Shown: positions 7,660-16,094 of the stretch, one piece after another
Numbering within the stretch: position 1 is the stretch's first letter
Layout of the letters: every line of letters starts with the position of its first letter
Assembly: GCA_964435775.1 (NCBI GenBank)
Contig: CAYTAP010000050.1
Location: 1 to 25,228 of the forward strand
DNA length: 25,228 nt
From: CAYTAP01 sp964435775
GTDB taxonomy: Bacteria > Planctomycetota > Phycisphaerae > Tepidisphaerales > Tepidisphaeraceae
Direction of reading: 5' to 3'
The notes under the pieces: model-generated
Told to the model about the DNA's origin: nothing
The model's database searches: none
Seen by the model: only the letters and a program-made list of their open reading frames with translations
Made by a program: the position numbers and the translations under genes

Positions 7660-9471
7660 ATGTCCGTTCATACACCCCCCGTTCCGTTCAGCGGCACGGC
7701 CATGCAACCAACGCCCGTCGACAACTACCTCAACCACACCCGTGGTTGGAAGTCGTGGGCGTTTACGCTCGACCACAAGCGCATCGCCCTGATGTACATG
7801 GTCGCCGTCCTCTTTTTCTTCTTCATCGGCGGCATGTTCGCGCTGCTGCTGCGGACGGAATTGCTGACGCCCGGCCCGACATTCACCTTCGGCGGCAACC
7901 CCACCGACCCCGCCGTCATCAGCCGGACAATGGAGCTTTACAACAACATGTTCACGCTCCACGGGGCGGTCATGGTGTTCCTGTTCATCATCCCGTCGAT
8001 TCCCGCCATACTCGGTAACTTTGTGCTGCCCATGATGCTCGGCGCCAAGGACGTCGCCTTCCCGCGGCTCAACCTCGCCAGCCTTTATATTTACGTCTTC
8101 GGCGCCTGCTTTTTCGTCTATATCCTGCTCAGCGGCGTCCTCGCCACCGCGTTCAACATCCATCTGCCGGGGGGATTCGGACTTGACACGGGATGGACGT
8201 TTTACACGCCATTCAGCACCGCCAAGAGCATGACCGGCGTGGTCCCGGCCACCCTCGGCGCATTCATTCTCGGCTTCAGCTCCATTCTAACCGGTCTGAA
8301 CTTCGTCGCGTCGATCCATGCCCTGCGTCCCAAAGGGATGAGCTGGTTCCGGATGCCCCTCATGCTTTGGGCGCTGTATGCGACAAGCATCATCCAGATT
8401 CTCGCCACACCGGTTCTGGCGATCACGTTGCTCCTGCTCGTCTGCGAGCGAACTCTCGGCGTGGGTATCTTTGATCCCGCGCTCGGCGGCGATCCCGTTC
8501 TCTATCAGCACTTTTTCTGGTTCTATTCCCACCCGGCCGTCTACATCATGGTGCTGCCAAGCATGGGCGTCATCAGCGAGCTGATCGTCACCTTCAGCCG
8601 TCGCCATATTTTTGGTTACAACTTCATCGCCGTCAGCTCCATCGCCATCGCCCTCCTGGGCTTCCTGGTCTGGGGCCATCACATGTTTGTGTCCGGGCAG
8701 TCGCCACTGGCCAGCTCAATCTTCAGTATCCTGACCTTCGCCGTCGCCATCCCCTCGGCGATCAAGGTCTTCAACTGGACGAGCACCCTGTATCGCGGCG
8801 ACATCCGGCTTCAGACGCCGATGCTGTACGCATTGGGGTTCATTCCGCTGTTCACGATCGGCGGGTTGACCGGTTTGTTCCTTGGGTCGCTCTCCACCGA
8901 CATCCACCTGACCGACACCTACTTCGTCATCGCCCACTTTCACTATGTGATGGTCGGGAGCATGCTCTTCGCGTTCATCGGCGGCCTCTATTACTGGTGG
9001 CCGAAGATGTTTGGGAAGATGTACAGCGAAACCTGGGGCCGCATCGGATGCGTGGTGGTTTTCGTGGGCTTCAACCTGACGTTTTTCATTCAGTTCATCG
9101 CCGGCAGCCGCGGAATGACCCGCCGCTATGCGACGTACCTGCCGGAGTTCCAGGTTTATCACGAGATCTCCACGATCGGCGCCTATGTCCTGGCGTGCGG
9201 GTTGTTCATCGTCTTGTTCACATGGATTCACTCGCTGCTTCGCGGCAAGCCCGCCCCGGCCAATCCCTGGGGCGCCAACACTCTCGAGTGGCACACCTCG
9301 TCGCCGCCGCCGCATGACAACTTCGCAGTCGAGCCGGTGGCCGGGGATCCATACGATTTGTCGGCCTGGCATTATGTGTCGCCGGAGCGCGGCTGGGAGA
9401 TCAAACCGTCGGAGGCGACCACGTTGAGCGATTTCGACAGCGGCGGCTCGCAGCCGGTTCCCGCCCACTGA
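7660..9471 (+). CDS. ctaD: Cytochrome c oxidase subunit I, A2-type haem-copper oxidase
   Basis: This 603-residue protein is the catalytic subunit, with about twelve helices. Metal ligands are visible: H101 (low-spin haem a), H291, H340 and H341 (CuB), H426 (haem a3) and H428 (haem a), with Y295 as the Tyr that cross-links to H291. The loop reads WFYSHPAVYIMVLP: the D-channel glutamate of A1 enzymes is absent and the Tyr-Ser pair at 289-290 takes its place. That is the recognised signature of subfamily A2, known from caa3 oxidases such as that of Rhodothermus. The C-terminal 70 residues are hydrophilic. I chose ATG 7660, with GGGAG at 7649-7653, rather than the longer in-frame start near 7609. 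Confidence 0.96.
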   Translation: MSVHTPPVPFSGTAMQPTPVDNYLNHTRGWKSWAFTLDHKRIALMYMVAVLFFFFIGGMFALLLRTELLTPGPTFTFGGNPTDPAVISRTMELYNNMFTLHGAVMVFLFIIPSIPAILGNFVLPMMLGAKDVAFPRLNLASLYIYVFGACFFVYILLSGVLATAFNIHLPGGFGLDTGWTFYTPFSTAKSMTGVVPATLGAFILGFSSILTGLNFVASIHALRPKGMSWFRMPLMLWALYATSIIQILATPVLAITLLLLVCERTLGVGIFDPALGGDPVLYQHFFWFYSHPAVYIMVLPSMGVISELIVTFSRRHIFGYNFIAVSSIAIALLGFLVWGHHMFVSGQSPLASSIFSILTFAVAIPSAIKVFNWTSTLYRGDIRLQTPMLYALGFIPLFTIGGLTGLFLGSLSTDIHLTDTYFVIAHFHYVMVGSMLFAFIGGLYYWWPKMFGKMYSETWGRIGCVVVFVGFNLTFFIQFIAGSRGMTRRYATYLPEFQVYHEISTIGAYVLACGLFIVLFTWIHSLLRGKPAPANPWGANTLEWHTSSPPPHDNFAVEPVAGDPYDLSAWHYVSPERGWEIKPSEATTLSDFDSGGSQPVPAH

Positions 9472-9530
9472 TTCTTCGAACCCTTTTGCGCGGACCGGAG
9501 GACGAAAGCCCCGGCCAATGAGACCTACGC

Positions 9531-10478
9531 ATGACCACCACCAACACCGTCAACCCGGCCGCCGCGGATGCGGGGCATCACGCCCACCCGGCGCACCTGG
9601 CCCATCACTTTAAGACGCCCGAGCAGCAGTACATGTCCGCGAAGCTCGGCATGTGGATTTTCCTCGGCACGGAAATCCTGATGTTCAGCGGATTGTTTTG
9701 CGCCTATGCGGTGTACCGGCACAACCATCCGGAGGTGTTTGAGTTCGCCCACGAGGCCCTCAACAAAACCCTGGGCGCGTTGAACACCATCGTGCTGATC
9801 ACCAGCAGCCTCACGATGGCGTGGGGCGTTCGATGCGCACAGATGAACAAGAAGCGCGGCCTTGTCATCTGCCTGATCCTCACGCTCATGGGCGCGGCGG
9901 GATTCATGGTCATCAAGGGCTTTGAGTATCACCACAAGTACGAGTTCGGGCTTTGGGTGGGGCGGGCCAATACTTTCAGCCCGGAATACAAGGGCAAGCC
10001 CGGCGACAAGATGTTCTCCATGACCGGCGAAGGTCCGCTCGCCATGCCTGAGCACCAGACGCCCCCGCTGGCGCCCGTCACGTCGCAGACTCCGCGGTCA
10101 ACCGATTTGTCGATCCTCCCGCCCGACCCCAACGCCGGCACCGGTGACGCCGCCAAAATCCGTCCATCTTTCGCCGAACCCTCCGGCATCGTCCCCCAGA
10201 AGCTCGGCCATCACCGCAAGGAGGTGACCTATCAAAGTCTGACACAACTGGACAAGGATCGCGTCGCGACGTTCTTCAACATTTATTACCTGATGACCGG
10301 CCTGCATGGCATTCACGTGCTCGTGGGCATGGGGTTGATCTTCTGGCTGCTGCTGCGGAGCATCCGGGGTGACTTCAGCAGCGAATATTTCACGCCGGTC
10401 GATCTCGTCGGGTTGTACTGGCACCTGGTTGACTTGATCTGGATCTTCCTGTTCCCGTTGCTCTACCTGATTACCTGA
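9531..10478 (+). CDS. ctaE: Cytochrome c oxidase subunit III with a large loop insertion
   Basis: This 315-residue protein is a subunit III of the short, five-helix kind. Helices lie at about residues 40-60, 84-100, 110-128, 247-275 and 291-314. Family motifs include KLGMWIFLGTEILMFSGLF near the start, GLHGIHVLVG and LVGLYWHLVDLIWIFLFPLLY at the end. Residues about 142-242 between the third and fourth helices are a soluble, proline-rich insertion (for example LPPDPNAGTGDAA) that standard subunits III lack. The first part also has a His/Ala-rich N-terminus. ATG 9531 has only a weak purine stretch upstream; a CGGAGGAC at 9497 is too far away to serve it. The gene lies 59 bases after subunit I. 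Confidence 0.93.
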   Translation: MTTTNTVNPAAADAGHHAHPAHLAHHFKTPEQQYMSAKLGMWIFLGTEILMFSGLFCAYAVYRHNHPEVFEFAHEALNKTLGALNTIVLITSSLTMAWGVRCAQMNKKRGLVICLILTLMGAAGFMVIKGFEYHHKYEFGLWVGRANTFSPEYKGKPGDKMFSMTGEGPLAMPEHQTPPLAPVTSQTPRSTDLSILPPDPNAGTGDAAKIRPSFAEPSGIVPQKLGHHRKEVTYQSLTQLDKDRVATFFNIYYLMTGLHGIHVLVGMGLIFWLLLRSIRGDFSSEYFTPVDLVGLYWHLVDLIWIFLFPLLYLIT

Positions 10479-10510
10479 CGAATGCGTCGTCCGCGATCGG
10501 ATATCAATAG

Positions 10511-10531
10511 TCGAAAGCCGAAAAACGAAAA
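10511..10531. repeat. Three A-rich heptamer units before subunit IV gene
   Basis: TCGAAAG, CCGAAAA and ACGAAAA follow without gap and share an N-CGAAA-N pattern. They lie just before the AGAGG ribosome binding site of the subunit IV gene and look like a short member of the heptamer family seen elsewhere in the window. Confidence 0.5.
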
Positions 10532-10547
10532 TTCCAAGAGGCCTCCC

Positions 10548-10928
10548 ATGACCGCTCACTCTGAAAACGCCGTCGCCGATCCGCATGCCACGCGCCCCCC
10601 GGGCAGCCTCAATGTGCATCCGCTGCCGGTTCGGGTTTTGATGACCGTTTATGTCGCGCTCCTGATCCTCACGGTGCTCACCGTCGGCGTCACATACATC
10701 GACCTGGGCTCGATCAACATCTGGGTGGCGCTGCTCATCGCCGTGGTGAAGGGTGCTTTGGTGGTCCTCTACTTCATGCACCTGCGGTATGATGGGTCGT
10801 TTTATGCGGTTGCGCTCATTACGGCGCTCTTGTTTGTCTGCCTATTCCTGGGTGTCGCCATGCTGGACAGCCATCAGTACCAGGGCACCCTTGTGAAGCC
10901 CACCATCACCGTCGCGCCGCAGCAGTGA
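10548..10928 (+). CDS. ctaF: Cytochrome c oxidase subunit IV (prokaryotic CtaF/CoxD type)
   Basis: This 126-residue membrane protein matches prokaryotic subunit IV of haem-copper oxidases. Three transmembrane helices can be seen at about residues 29-50, 56-77 and 85-105. The second ends in VVLYFMHLRYD, the most recognisable family motif. The subunit is small, carries no metal and is thought to help assembly or stability. I chose ATG 10548, with AGAGG at 10537-10541, over an in-frame start at 10482 that would add 22 basic residues encoded by the heptamer-bearing spacer. Its stop overlaps a GTGA that could start the next gene, but a better start lies downstream. Confidence 0.9.
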   Translation: MTAHSENAVADPHATRPPGSLNVHPLPVRVLMTVYVALLILTVLTVGVTYIDLGSINIWVALLIAVVKGALVVLYFMHLRYDGSFYAVALITALLFVCLFLGVAMLDSHQYQGTLVKPTITVAPQQ

Positions 10929-11023
10929 GGCGATTGAACGAGGGCGACGATCAACCGGCGTCCATGCGATGCGCCGTTGCCGGTGATGCGCCCCCGGGGC
11001 TCGCCGGCCGCACTGGAGAGAAC

Positions 11024-11659
11024 ATGCCCCCATCCGACACCCACACGAGCGCTTCCTCGCGCTCGGGCGCTTCAACGCCCTCGCAGCGCCGGCATTTGGC
11101 GCACCTTGGCTTGAACCTGTTTCTCGCGTCGCTTGCGATGTTGTTCGGGTCGAGCATCGTCGCGTATGTGCTCATTCGCGTGCGCGTGTTCGGCGAGTTC
11201 AGCCAGATTCCACCGCTGGGCGCCATTCATATTCCCATCGCGCTGGTCTTCAGCACCGTCATCCTCCTTGCCACGAGCTACACGATGCACCGGGCGCTCA
11301 TCGCCGTCCGGCGCGAGCGGCAAACCGAGCTTCGTCGGTCACTGCTCGCCAGCGCGATTCTCGCGGCGGCGTTCATCGCGGTTCAGGTTCCGTCGCTGAT
11401 GACGCTCCTGCATGATCATTACGTCGCGCTCCAGGGGAGCCAGCGGATATTCCTGTACGGCATGATCTTTTTCCTGATCGTGCTGCATGCCGCCCATGTG
11501 CTCGGCGGGCTGATCGGGCTGGGACTGACGATCAAAAACGCCTTCAAAGGCCGCTACGATCACGAGCATCATCAAGGCGTCCGCCAGGCGACCATCTACT
11601 GGCATTTCATCGACATCGTCTGGATCATCATGTTCGTTCTGTTCTTCACCCTGCGGTGA
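11024..11659 (+). CDS. Second cytochrome c oxidase subunit III-family membrane protein
   Basis: This 211-residue protein is a distant member of the haem-copper oxidase subunit III family. After a Ser/Thr-rich N-terminus it has five helices, at about residues 30-52, 66-86, 106-126, 143-170 and 190-210. The C-terminal half fits best: GMIFFLIVLHAAHVLGGLIG and QATIYWHFIDIVWIIMFVLF match the end of subunit III. It differs strongly from the subunit III gene two places upstream and lacks its insertion. I chose ATG 11024, with GGAGAG at 11015-11020; an alternative GTG at 10925 overlaps the previous stop. A role as an extra or assembly subunit of the same oxidase is likely but not shown. It is the last gene of the respiratory locus. 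Confidence 0.87.
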   Translation: MPPSDTHTSASSRSGASTPSQRRHLAHLGLNLFLASLAMLFGSSIVAYVLIRVRVFGEFSQIPPLGAIHIPIALVFSTVILLATSYTMHRALIAVRRERQTELRRSLLASAILAAAFIAVQVPSLMTLLHDHYVALQGSQRIFLYGMIFFLIVLHAAHVLGGLIGLGLTIKNAFKGRYDHEHHQGVRQATIYWHFIDIVWIIMFVLFFTLR

Positions 11660-11660
11660 A

Positions 11661-11709
11661 GCGCCGCCGCCCCCGGCGCGTCCGGTCGTTTGCCCCGACG
11701 TTCCGGACG
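11661..11709. terminator. Inverted repeats between convergent genes, possible bidirectional terminator
   Basis: Two hairpins lie between the convergent oxidase and ketosynthase genes: GCGCCG/CGGCGC (11661-11666 with 11674-11679) and CGTCCGG/CCGGACG (11679-11685 with 11703-11709), the second with an inner TCG/CGA extension. There is no clear T-tract, so termination is inferred mostly from position. Confidence 0.4.
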
Positions 11710-11739
11710 AGATCGCATCCTCCCCATCGTTTTCATCAT

Positions 11740-14193
11740 CTACGGTTGAAGAAGACCGACCCGAACGCCGGCGACCATCCCGTTGTAATCGGCGCCGACG
11801 GCGATGATGCTTCGCGGGACCCTGACGGGTGGGGCATTGCCATCAGGCGCTCGATGTCCAATCGTCATCGGCATCACGCCATTCAGCAATGTCGCCGCCA
11901 ATCCCATCAGTGGAAGAGCGCTGTGGCACTCAGCCAGATGGCCGTAGACGTGAGTTGTCGCCATGCCGCGCGCGGCTCGTCGCACCGCGGCGTTCTCCGC
12001 GCGTTCGATCCATGTTCGATTTCCGGACATCATGATGCCGTCGGCCGGTCCCAATGACGCAAGGACCTGCGTCATCACCCTGGACATCCCGCGCGGCTCG
12101 CTTGCGCCATTGCTCCAACGTTCCACCACCCCACGCGCCCGCCCGCCGCGATTCTGGAGCGATGCTTCGCTTTCCAGCACCAGGGTCACCGCGCCGGCCC
12201 CTGCGACAAAACCCTCGTCGCGCCCATTGATCTTCCCGCCATTTTGATAAAGCCCGGCATGCCCGTAGGCCGCGTTGACGACCGGCGCGTATTCCTCTCC
12301 GGCGCTGACGATCGCGCGATCCCATTGCCCCGATGCGATGCGCATCGCCGCCAGCGCCAGCGCGTCGAGACCAGCCGTGCGGGCCCCGATGATTGTCTGG
12401 CACGCGCCTTTGACTCCCAGCATGAGGCTTAGATGCGCCGCCGCCGCATTGGGCACACCCTCGGCGAAGAGCATCGGGTTGGCGGCGTTGATTCCCTCAC
12501 GCACAACCTGTCCATAGTATTGTTCGCTGTATCCCGCCGACCCATGCGCCGACCCCAGCACGGCCGAGCAATGCTCGGCGAATGCCGGCACGTCGGTGAT
12601 CGCAGCGTCGGCCATCGCGAGGCTCGTCGCCGCAAGGGACAGTTTCACATATTCGCTCATTCGCCGAACCCGGCGCGAATTGAGAAGGGGGGCGAGCTGC
12701 TCCTCGGCCACCGCGCCGGTGTCGGCATCCACCTCATGCGCTTTTGGCCGCGCCATCAGTTGAGCGAACGCCTCATTGCCCACGCCGCCCGGAACAACAA
12801 CGCCGATGCCGGTGATGAAAACGGATTGCCCACTGTTGGTTGTTTGCTGGCTGTCGCGCGGAGATTGCGAAGGTCGAACATTGAACATCGAACGTCCAGC
12901 ATCGATCGATTCACCTGCCTTCTTTGGATGTTCGATGTTCCCCTTCCCTTTCCCTGAACCCTGAACCCCGAACCCTGGACCCTCTTCGCCGCCCACTGCC
13001 GCCTTCCCCAGCACCACGCATGTATTGGCCCCGCCAAACCCGAGCGACGTGTTGAGCGTCGTCTCCACCCTCCCGGCCATCGCGCCGCTTGTCACCAGTT
13101 TCAGCTTCTCAAACTCAACTTCATCGGCCCGCACGTTGACGCACGATGGGATCATCTGATCCCGCATCGCCATCGCCGCCAGGATAAGCTCAACCGATCC
13201 GGCTCCCCCCAGTGTGTGTCCGAGCAGACTTTTAAGACCAACGACCGGCAGCGCCGCCAGATGATCACCAAAGACGGCCGACAACGCCGCGAACTCCGCG
13301 GCATCATTGTCCTGCGTGCCCGTGGCGTGGGCGCACACGAGATTCACCTCGCCGGGTTCGATGCCCGCATCCATCAGCGCGATGCGCATCGCCGCCGCCG
13401 CGCCAACGCCTTGCGGGTGCGGCTGGGTTAGATGATGCGCGTCGGCCGACTCGCCGATGCCCAGAATGCGCGCCATCACGCCCACGCCTCGCGCGCTCGC
13501 ATCCGCCGCGCGTTCGAGCACGACGATCCCATACCCCTCTGCCAATTTCATACCCCGCCGCTCGCGCGCGAAGGGGCGCAGCGGACCGTCGGCCACCACG
13601 CGCAGGCTGTTGAATCCCGCGTAGGCGTATTCGCTGACCGTGTCGTATCCCCCCGCGATGACGAGGTCCGCCTGACCGCTTTGTAGCAGTGTCACGCCCA
13701 GCGCTATGCTTCCGAGTCCTGATGAGCATGCCGAGCACGTCGTCGCCGACCATCCGGCAACATTCCACGGCGAGAGCGCCGCTTGCAACACGCTGGCGGC
13801 CGAGAATGTTTTGAAATGCCCATAGTCGCCATCGCGCAAATACGCACCGGCCGATCGCATGCCATGCAGCGTCGTCCCGAGCATCACCGCGCATCGCCCG
13901 GGTGGATGCGTCTTCCCCGGCATCGCTCTGGCCCCGTCGAGCGCTTCACGAATCGCCCGGCGGAGATAGCGCACCTCGCGCGGCAGCGCGCGTTCTTCTT
14001 CATCCCATTCACACTCCGGCGCCTGCCCGCCGCCCAGATCAGGATCGGGCTTTTGTTCCAGCGCGCTCATCGCGCCCAGACCGCAGCGTCCCTCGATAAC
14101 GCCGCGCCAAGCTGTCCCGCAGCCGACGCCAAGGGGCGTGACCAGTCCGGCGCCCGTGATGACCACATCGGATTGCTTCGCGGCTGTTTGCAT
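11740..14193 (-). CDS. Fused ketosynthase and cysteine-less ketosynthase-like (chain-length-factor-like) protein
   Basis: This 817-residue protein contains two complete thiolase-fold KAS domains. The first (about residues 8-397) is a FabF-type beta-ketoacyl-ACP synthase with an intact site: C156 in ACSSG, H289 in HATGT, K321 and H326 in KSLLGHTLGG. The second (about 457-814) aligns throughout but has R605 where the catalytic Cys should be (GARTAG), and GNRT near 725 in place of the first His; only a later His (H752) is kept. This is the pattern of a chain length factor. The domains are joined by about 60 residues made largely from heptamer repeats. The ATG directly follows the TGA of the upstream acyltransferase gene. 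KS and CLF are usually separate proteins, so the fusion is unusual. Confidence 0.9.
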   Translation of the reverse strand: MQTAAKQSDVVITGAGLVTPLGVGCGTAWRGVIEGRCGLGAMSALEQKPDPDLGGGQAPECEWDEEERALPREVRYLRRAIREALDGARAMPGKTHPPGRCAVMLGTTLHGMRSAGAYLRDGDYGHFKTFSAASVLQAALSPWNVAGWSATTCSACSSGLGSIALGVTLLQSGQADLVIAGGYDTVSEYAYAGFNSLRVVADGPLRPFARERRGMKLAEGYGIVVLERAADASARGVGVMARILGIGESADAHHLTQPHPQGVGAAAAMRIALMDAGIEPGEVNLVCAHATGTQDNDAAEFAALSAVFGDHLAALPVVGLKSLLGHTLGGAGSVELILAAMAMRDQMIPSCVNVRADEVEFEKLKLVTSGAMAGRVETTLNTSLGFGGANTCVVLGKAAVGGEEGPGFGVQGSGKGKGNIEHPKKAGESIDAGRSMFNVRPSQSPRDSQQTTNSGQSVFITGIGVVVPGGVGNEAFAQLMARPKAHEVDADTGAVAEEQLAPLLNSRRVRRMSEYVKLSLAATSLAMADAAITDVPAFAEHCSAVLGSAHGSAGYSEQYYGQVVREGINAANPMLFAEGVPNAAAAHLSLMLGVKGACQTIIGARTAGLDALALAAMRIASGQWDRAIVSAGEEYAPVVNAAYGHAGLYQNGGKINGRDEGFVAGAGAVTLVLESEASLQNRGGRARGVVERWSNGASEPRGMSRVMTQVLASLGPADGIMMSGNRTWIERAENAAVRRAARGMATTHVYGHLAECHSALPLMGLAATLLNGVMPMTIGHRAPDGNAPPVRVPRSIIAVGADYNGMVAGVRVGLLQP
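12874..12908. repeat. Heptamer array within the ketosynthase linker (first block)
   Basis: TCGAACA, TTGAACA, TCGAACG, TCCAGCA and TCGATCG run in series with a period of seven. Part of the block (12883-12897) is nearly perfectly inverted at 12926-12940 (14 of 15 bases), giving a possible hairpin. The array is inside the reading frame of the 817-residue ketosynthase fusion, in the linker between the two domains. Confidence 0.8.
12953..12980. repeat. Heptamer array within the ketosynthase linker (second block)
   Basis: Four units, CCTGAAC, CCTGAAC, CCCGAAC and CCTGGAC, are joined directly. The reverse strand encodes the GPGFGVQGSG peptide of the linker. The same units in nearly the same order occur at 17657-17684 in the VWA gene, which has no other relation to this gene. 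Confidence 0.85.
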
Positions 14194-15213
14194 TCACTTC
14201 CCATGTCCGTCTTGACGCGCATCGGCATCTTCGCAACAGGCGTAATGCAGCGTCAGCCACTGCTCCGGGTACGCCTTGACGTAACGCTCGATCACGTTGA
14301 CCAACCTCACCAGCGCCGGATGAATGCGCCCTTCCCCTGACTCGTCCGGGCGCACGTCAATCGCCTCCTCGATGATCAGCTTCACCTTGCCATCCGCCTG
14401 GCGAAGCGCGAAGATCGGAATGAGCGGCGCGCCCGTCGCCAGCGCCAGTTTCACCGGCCCGGCGGGCACGAGCATGTGCCCACCCAGGAACGGCGCCTTC
14501 ACCCCCTTTTGCCCCGGCATCACCCGGTCCCCCTGCATCAGGACCACTTCGTTTCGCCCCAGCGCATCGCGCAACCGCATCCACACGCCCCATCCATCAT
14601 CCACCGGCGCTTCAATCAGTCCCAGCTTTTCGTGCAGCGCCTTGCGCAGCCGCTCGAACCGCGCCTGGACATCGCGGCGAAAGACAACGTGGACCATGGG
14701 CTCCAACTCCCTCAAGGCGGCCGCGCCCACCTCGAATGATCCCATGTGCGCCGTCACGAGAATCGCGCCCTTCCCGGCCTGCCGCGCCGCCTGGTATCGG
14801 TCGTGCCCCTCCACAGTTTTGATCCGCGCCAGCAATTGCTCACGACTCATCCGCACTGCGCATCCGATGTCATGGACGAAAAGGTAGAAGTTGGCGATGA
14901 TCCGCCGTGCCACCTTGCGGCGCTGCTTGAGCGGCGCCTGGGCGCCCATGAGCCTTGCGACATTGGTCATCACCGTGCGTCGCATGGATGTGGCGACATG
15001 CCATGCCAGCGTGAGATAAAACACTCGCGTCGCCCGGATCACCCACGGCGCATGCTCGGCGTGCCAGAAGAGATAATTCAGCCAGAAATTTTCCCATCGC
15101 CCCATCCGTGGTTCGCCTGGGGGCTGAACCGGGGCGCCGGCCACCGCCTCTGCCCCGGCTTCCGCGATGGGCCGCGTCGGCAGCGAGGTTCTGTTCGCGT
15201 CAATCAGTTTCAC
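14194..15213 (-). CDS. LpxL/HtrB-type lysophospholipid/lipid A acyltransferase
   Basis: This 339-residue protein belongs to the LpxL/HtrB lipid A acyltransferase family. The catalytic HX4E motif is H156-E161 in TAHMGSFE, and the family block QGDRVMPGQKGVKAPFLGG follows at about 250. Such enzymes move an acyl chain from acyl-ACP to a lipid acceptor at the inner face of the inner membrane. In this setting it could transfer the product of the neighbouring ketosynthase and ACP-dehydratase genes, as acyltransferases do in aryl polyene loci. The start is uncertain: GTG 15213 gives the longest form, while ATG 15105 (MGRWENF) gives a 303-residue protein nearer the usual family length. The stop TGA abuts the ATG of the ketosynthase gene. 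Confidence 0.88.
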   Translation of the reverse strand: MKLIDANRTSLPTRPIAEAGAEAVAGAPVQPPGEPRMGRWENFWLNYLFWHAEHAPWVIRATRVFYLTLAWHVATSMRRTVMTNVARLMGAQAPLKQRRKVARRIIANFYLFVHDIGCAVRMSREQLLARIKTVEGHDRYQAARQAGKGAILVTAHMGSFEVGAAALRELEPMVHVVFRRDVQARFERLRKALHEKLGLIEAPVDDGWGVWMRLRDALGRNEVVLMQGDRVMPGQKGVKAPFLGGHMLVPAGPVKLALATGAPLIPIFALRQADGKVKLIIEEAIDVRPDESGEGRIHPALVRLVNVIERYVKAYPEQWLTLHYACCEDADARQDGHGK

Positions 15214-15284
15214 CGGAAGCCCCGTCCACTGCGAAAAGCGAGAAATTGGCGCATCATCCTGGCGAGTTTCACACCCTCAACTGG

Positions 15285-16094
15285 TCATCGATCCTCGCGC
15301 CCGGCGGCTTTTCCCTTTTCCATGCCCGCCATCGGGTGGGAAATGGTCGTGCCGGCGGGAACCGTCAACATCACCTCGGCATCGGTCATCGGTTTGTTCA
15401 ACTCGATGTGGCTGAAATCGAGGACCGTCCGCTCGTGATCCCCATCGGTCATTTCCGCCCGCAATATACAGGGGTAATCCTTGTCCATCAACACGATCAC
15501 TTGCGCCAGGTGCCTCTTGAGCGAGGGGTCCACCGGTGTCAATCGCAATGCCAGATAACGCGATTTGTCGGACGCCGACGCATCGCCGCCACCGGCATCC
15601 CCACCAAGCTCCCGCGCCCAAGCTTTCACCACCGGCGCGGCGTCCGTGCGCTCGATGGCGAAGTATTGTCGCAACACATCCAATCGCGGCAGGGGGGAGG
15701 CGGCCAACTGGCCCATCCTCTGATCCAGTTGATACACCTCCATCACCTTTTGCCCGGGATAGTACATCTTCAGTTCCCCCTGGCCGGTGGCGATGACCGA
15801 TTGCTCCGGGCGATCGGTGTCCCATCGCATCAATTGTCCCTTGACGCGCACCATGCCCGACGACACAAGCGGCTTTCGCAAGAGCGGCGTGAATTTGCTT
15901 TGCACAAAGCGGGCGCGAAGGCTTTGGATCGCGCCGATGCGCTGATCGAGCGCGACGAGCTCACCAAGCAGTTGCGGTTCAATCACTTCGGACGATTGGG
16001 TTGCCGCCGGCGCATCGCCTCGGACAATTGCGACACCCGTGCCCCAACCGATCAGCAACATGGCCGCGCCACACAAAATCGATTTGAACATCAT
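15285..16094 (-). CDS. LolA-like periplasmic lipoprotein/lipid carrier protein
   Basis: This 269-residue protein has an N-terminal signal peptide (about residues 1-26) without a lipobox, and a body that matches the LolA outer-membrane lipoprotein carrier family: SLRARFVQSKFTPLLRKPLVSSG near residue 57 is the typical ARFxQ opening, followed by the beta-strand pattern of the unclosed barrel (VKGQLMRWDTDRPEQSVIATG, read in parts) and DKDYPCILRAEM in the C-terminal half. LolA paralogues occur within aryl polyene and related loci, where they probably help move lipid products to the outer membrane. This gene is likely such a specialised copy and not housekeeping LolA; that is inference from context. 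Its ATG abuts the TGA of the ACP-dehydratase gene. ATG 16094 or 16091 may be used. Confidence 0.85.
   Translation of the reverse strand: MMFKSILCGAAMLLIGWGTGVAIVRGDAPAATQSSEVIEPQLLGELVALDQRIGAIQSLRARFVQSKFTPLLRKPLVSSGMVRVKGQLMRWDTDRPEQSVIATGQGELKMYYPGQKVMEVYQLDQRMGQLAASPLPRLDVLRQYFAIERTDAAPVVKAWARELGGDAGGGDASASDKSRYLALRLTPVDPSLKRHLAQVIVLMDKDYPCILRAEMTDGDHERTVLDFSHIELNKPMTDAEVMLTVPAGTTISHPMAGMEKGKAAGREDR

Noticed and set aside
10925..11023. GTG 10925 as translationally coupled start of the second subunit III-like gene
   Set aside because: It would add 33 residues unlike the family; ATG 11024 has a proper GGAGAG ribosome binding site.
12874..12980. CRISPR array
   Set aside because: The repeats are only seven bases and directly joined, with no spacers of regular length and no cas genes.
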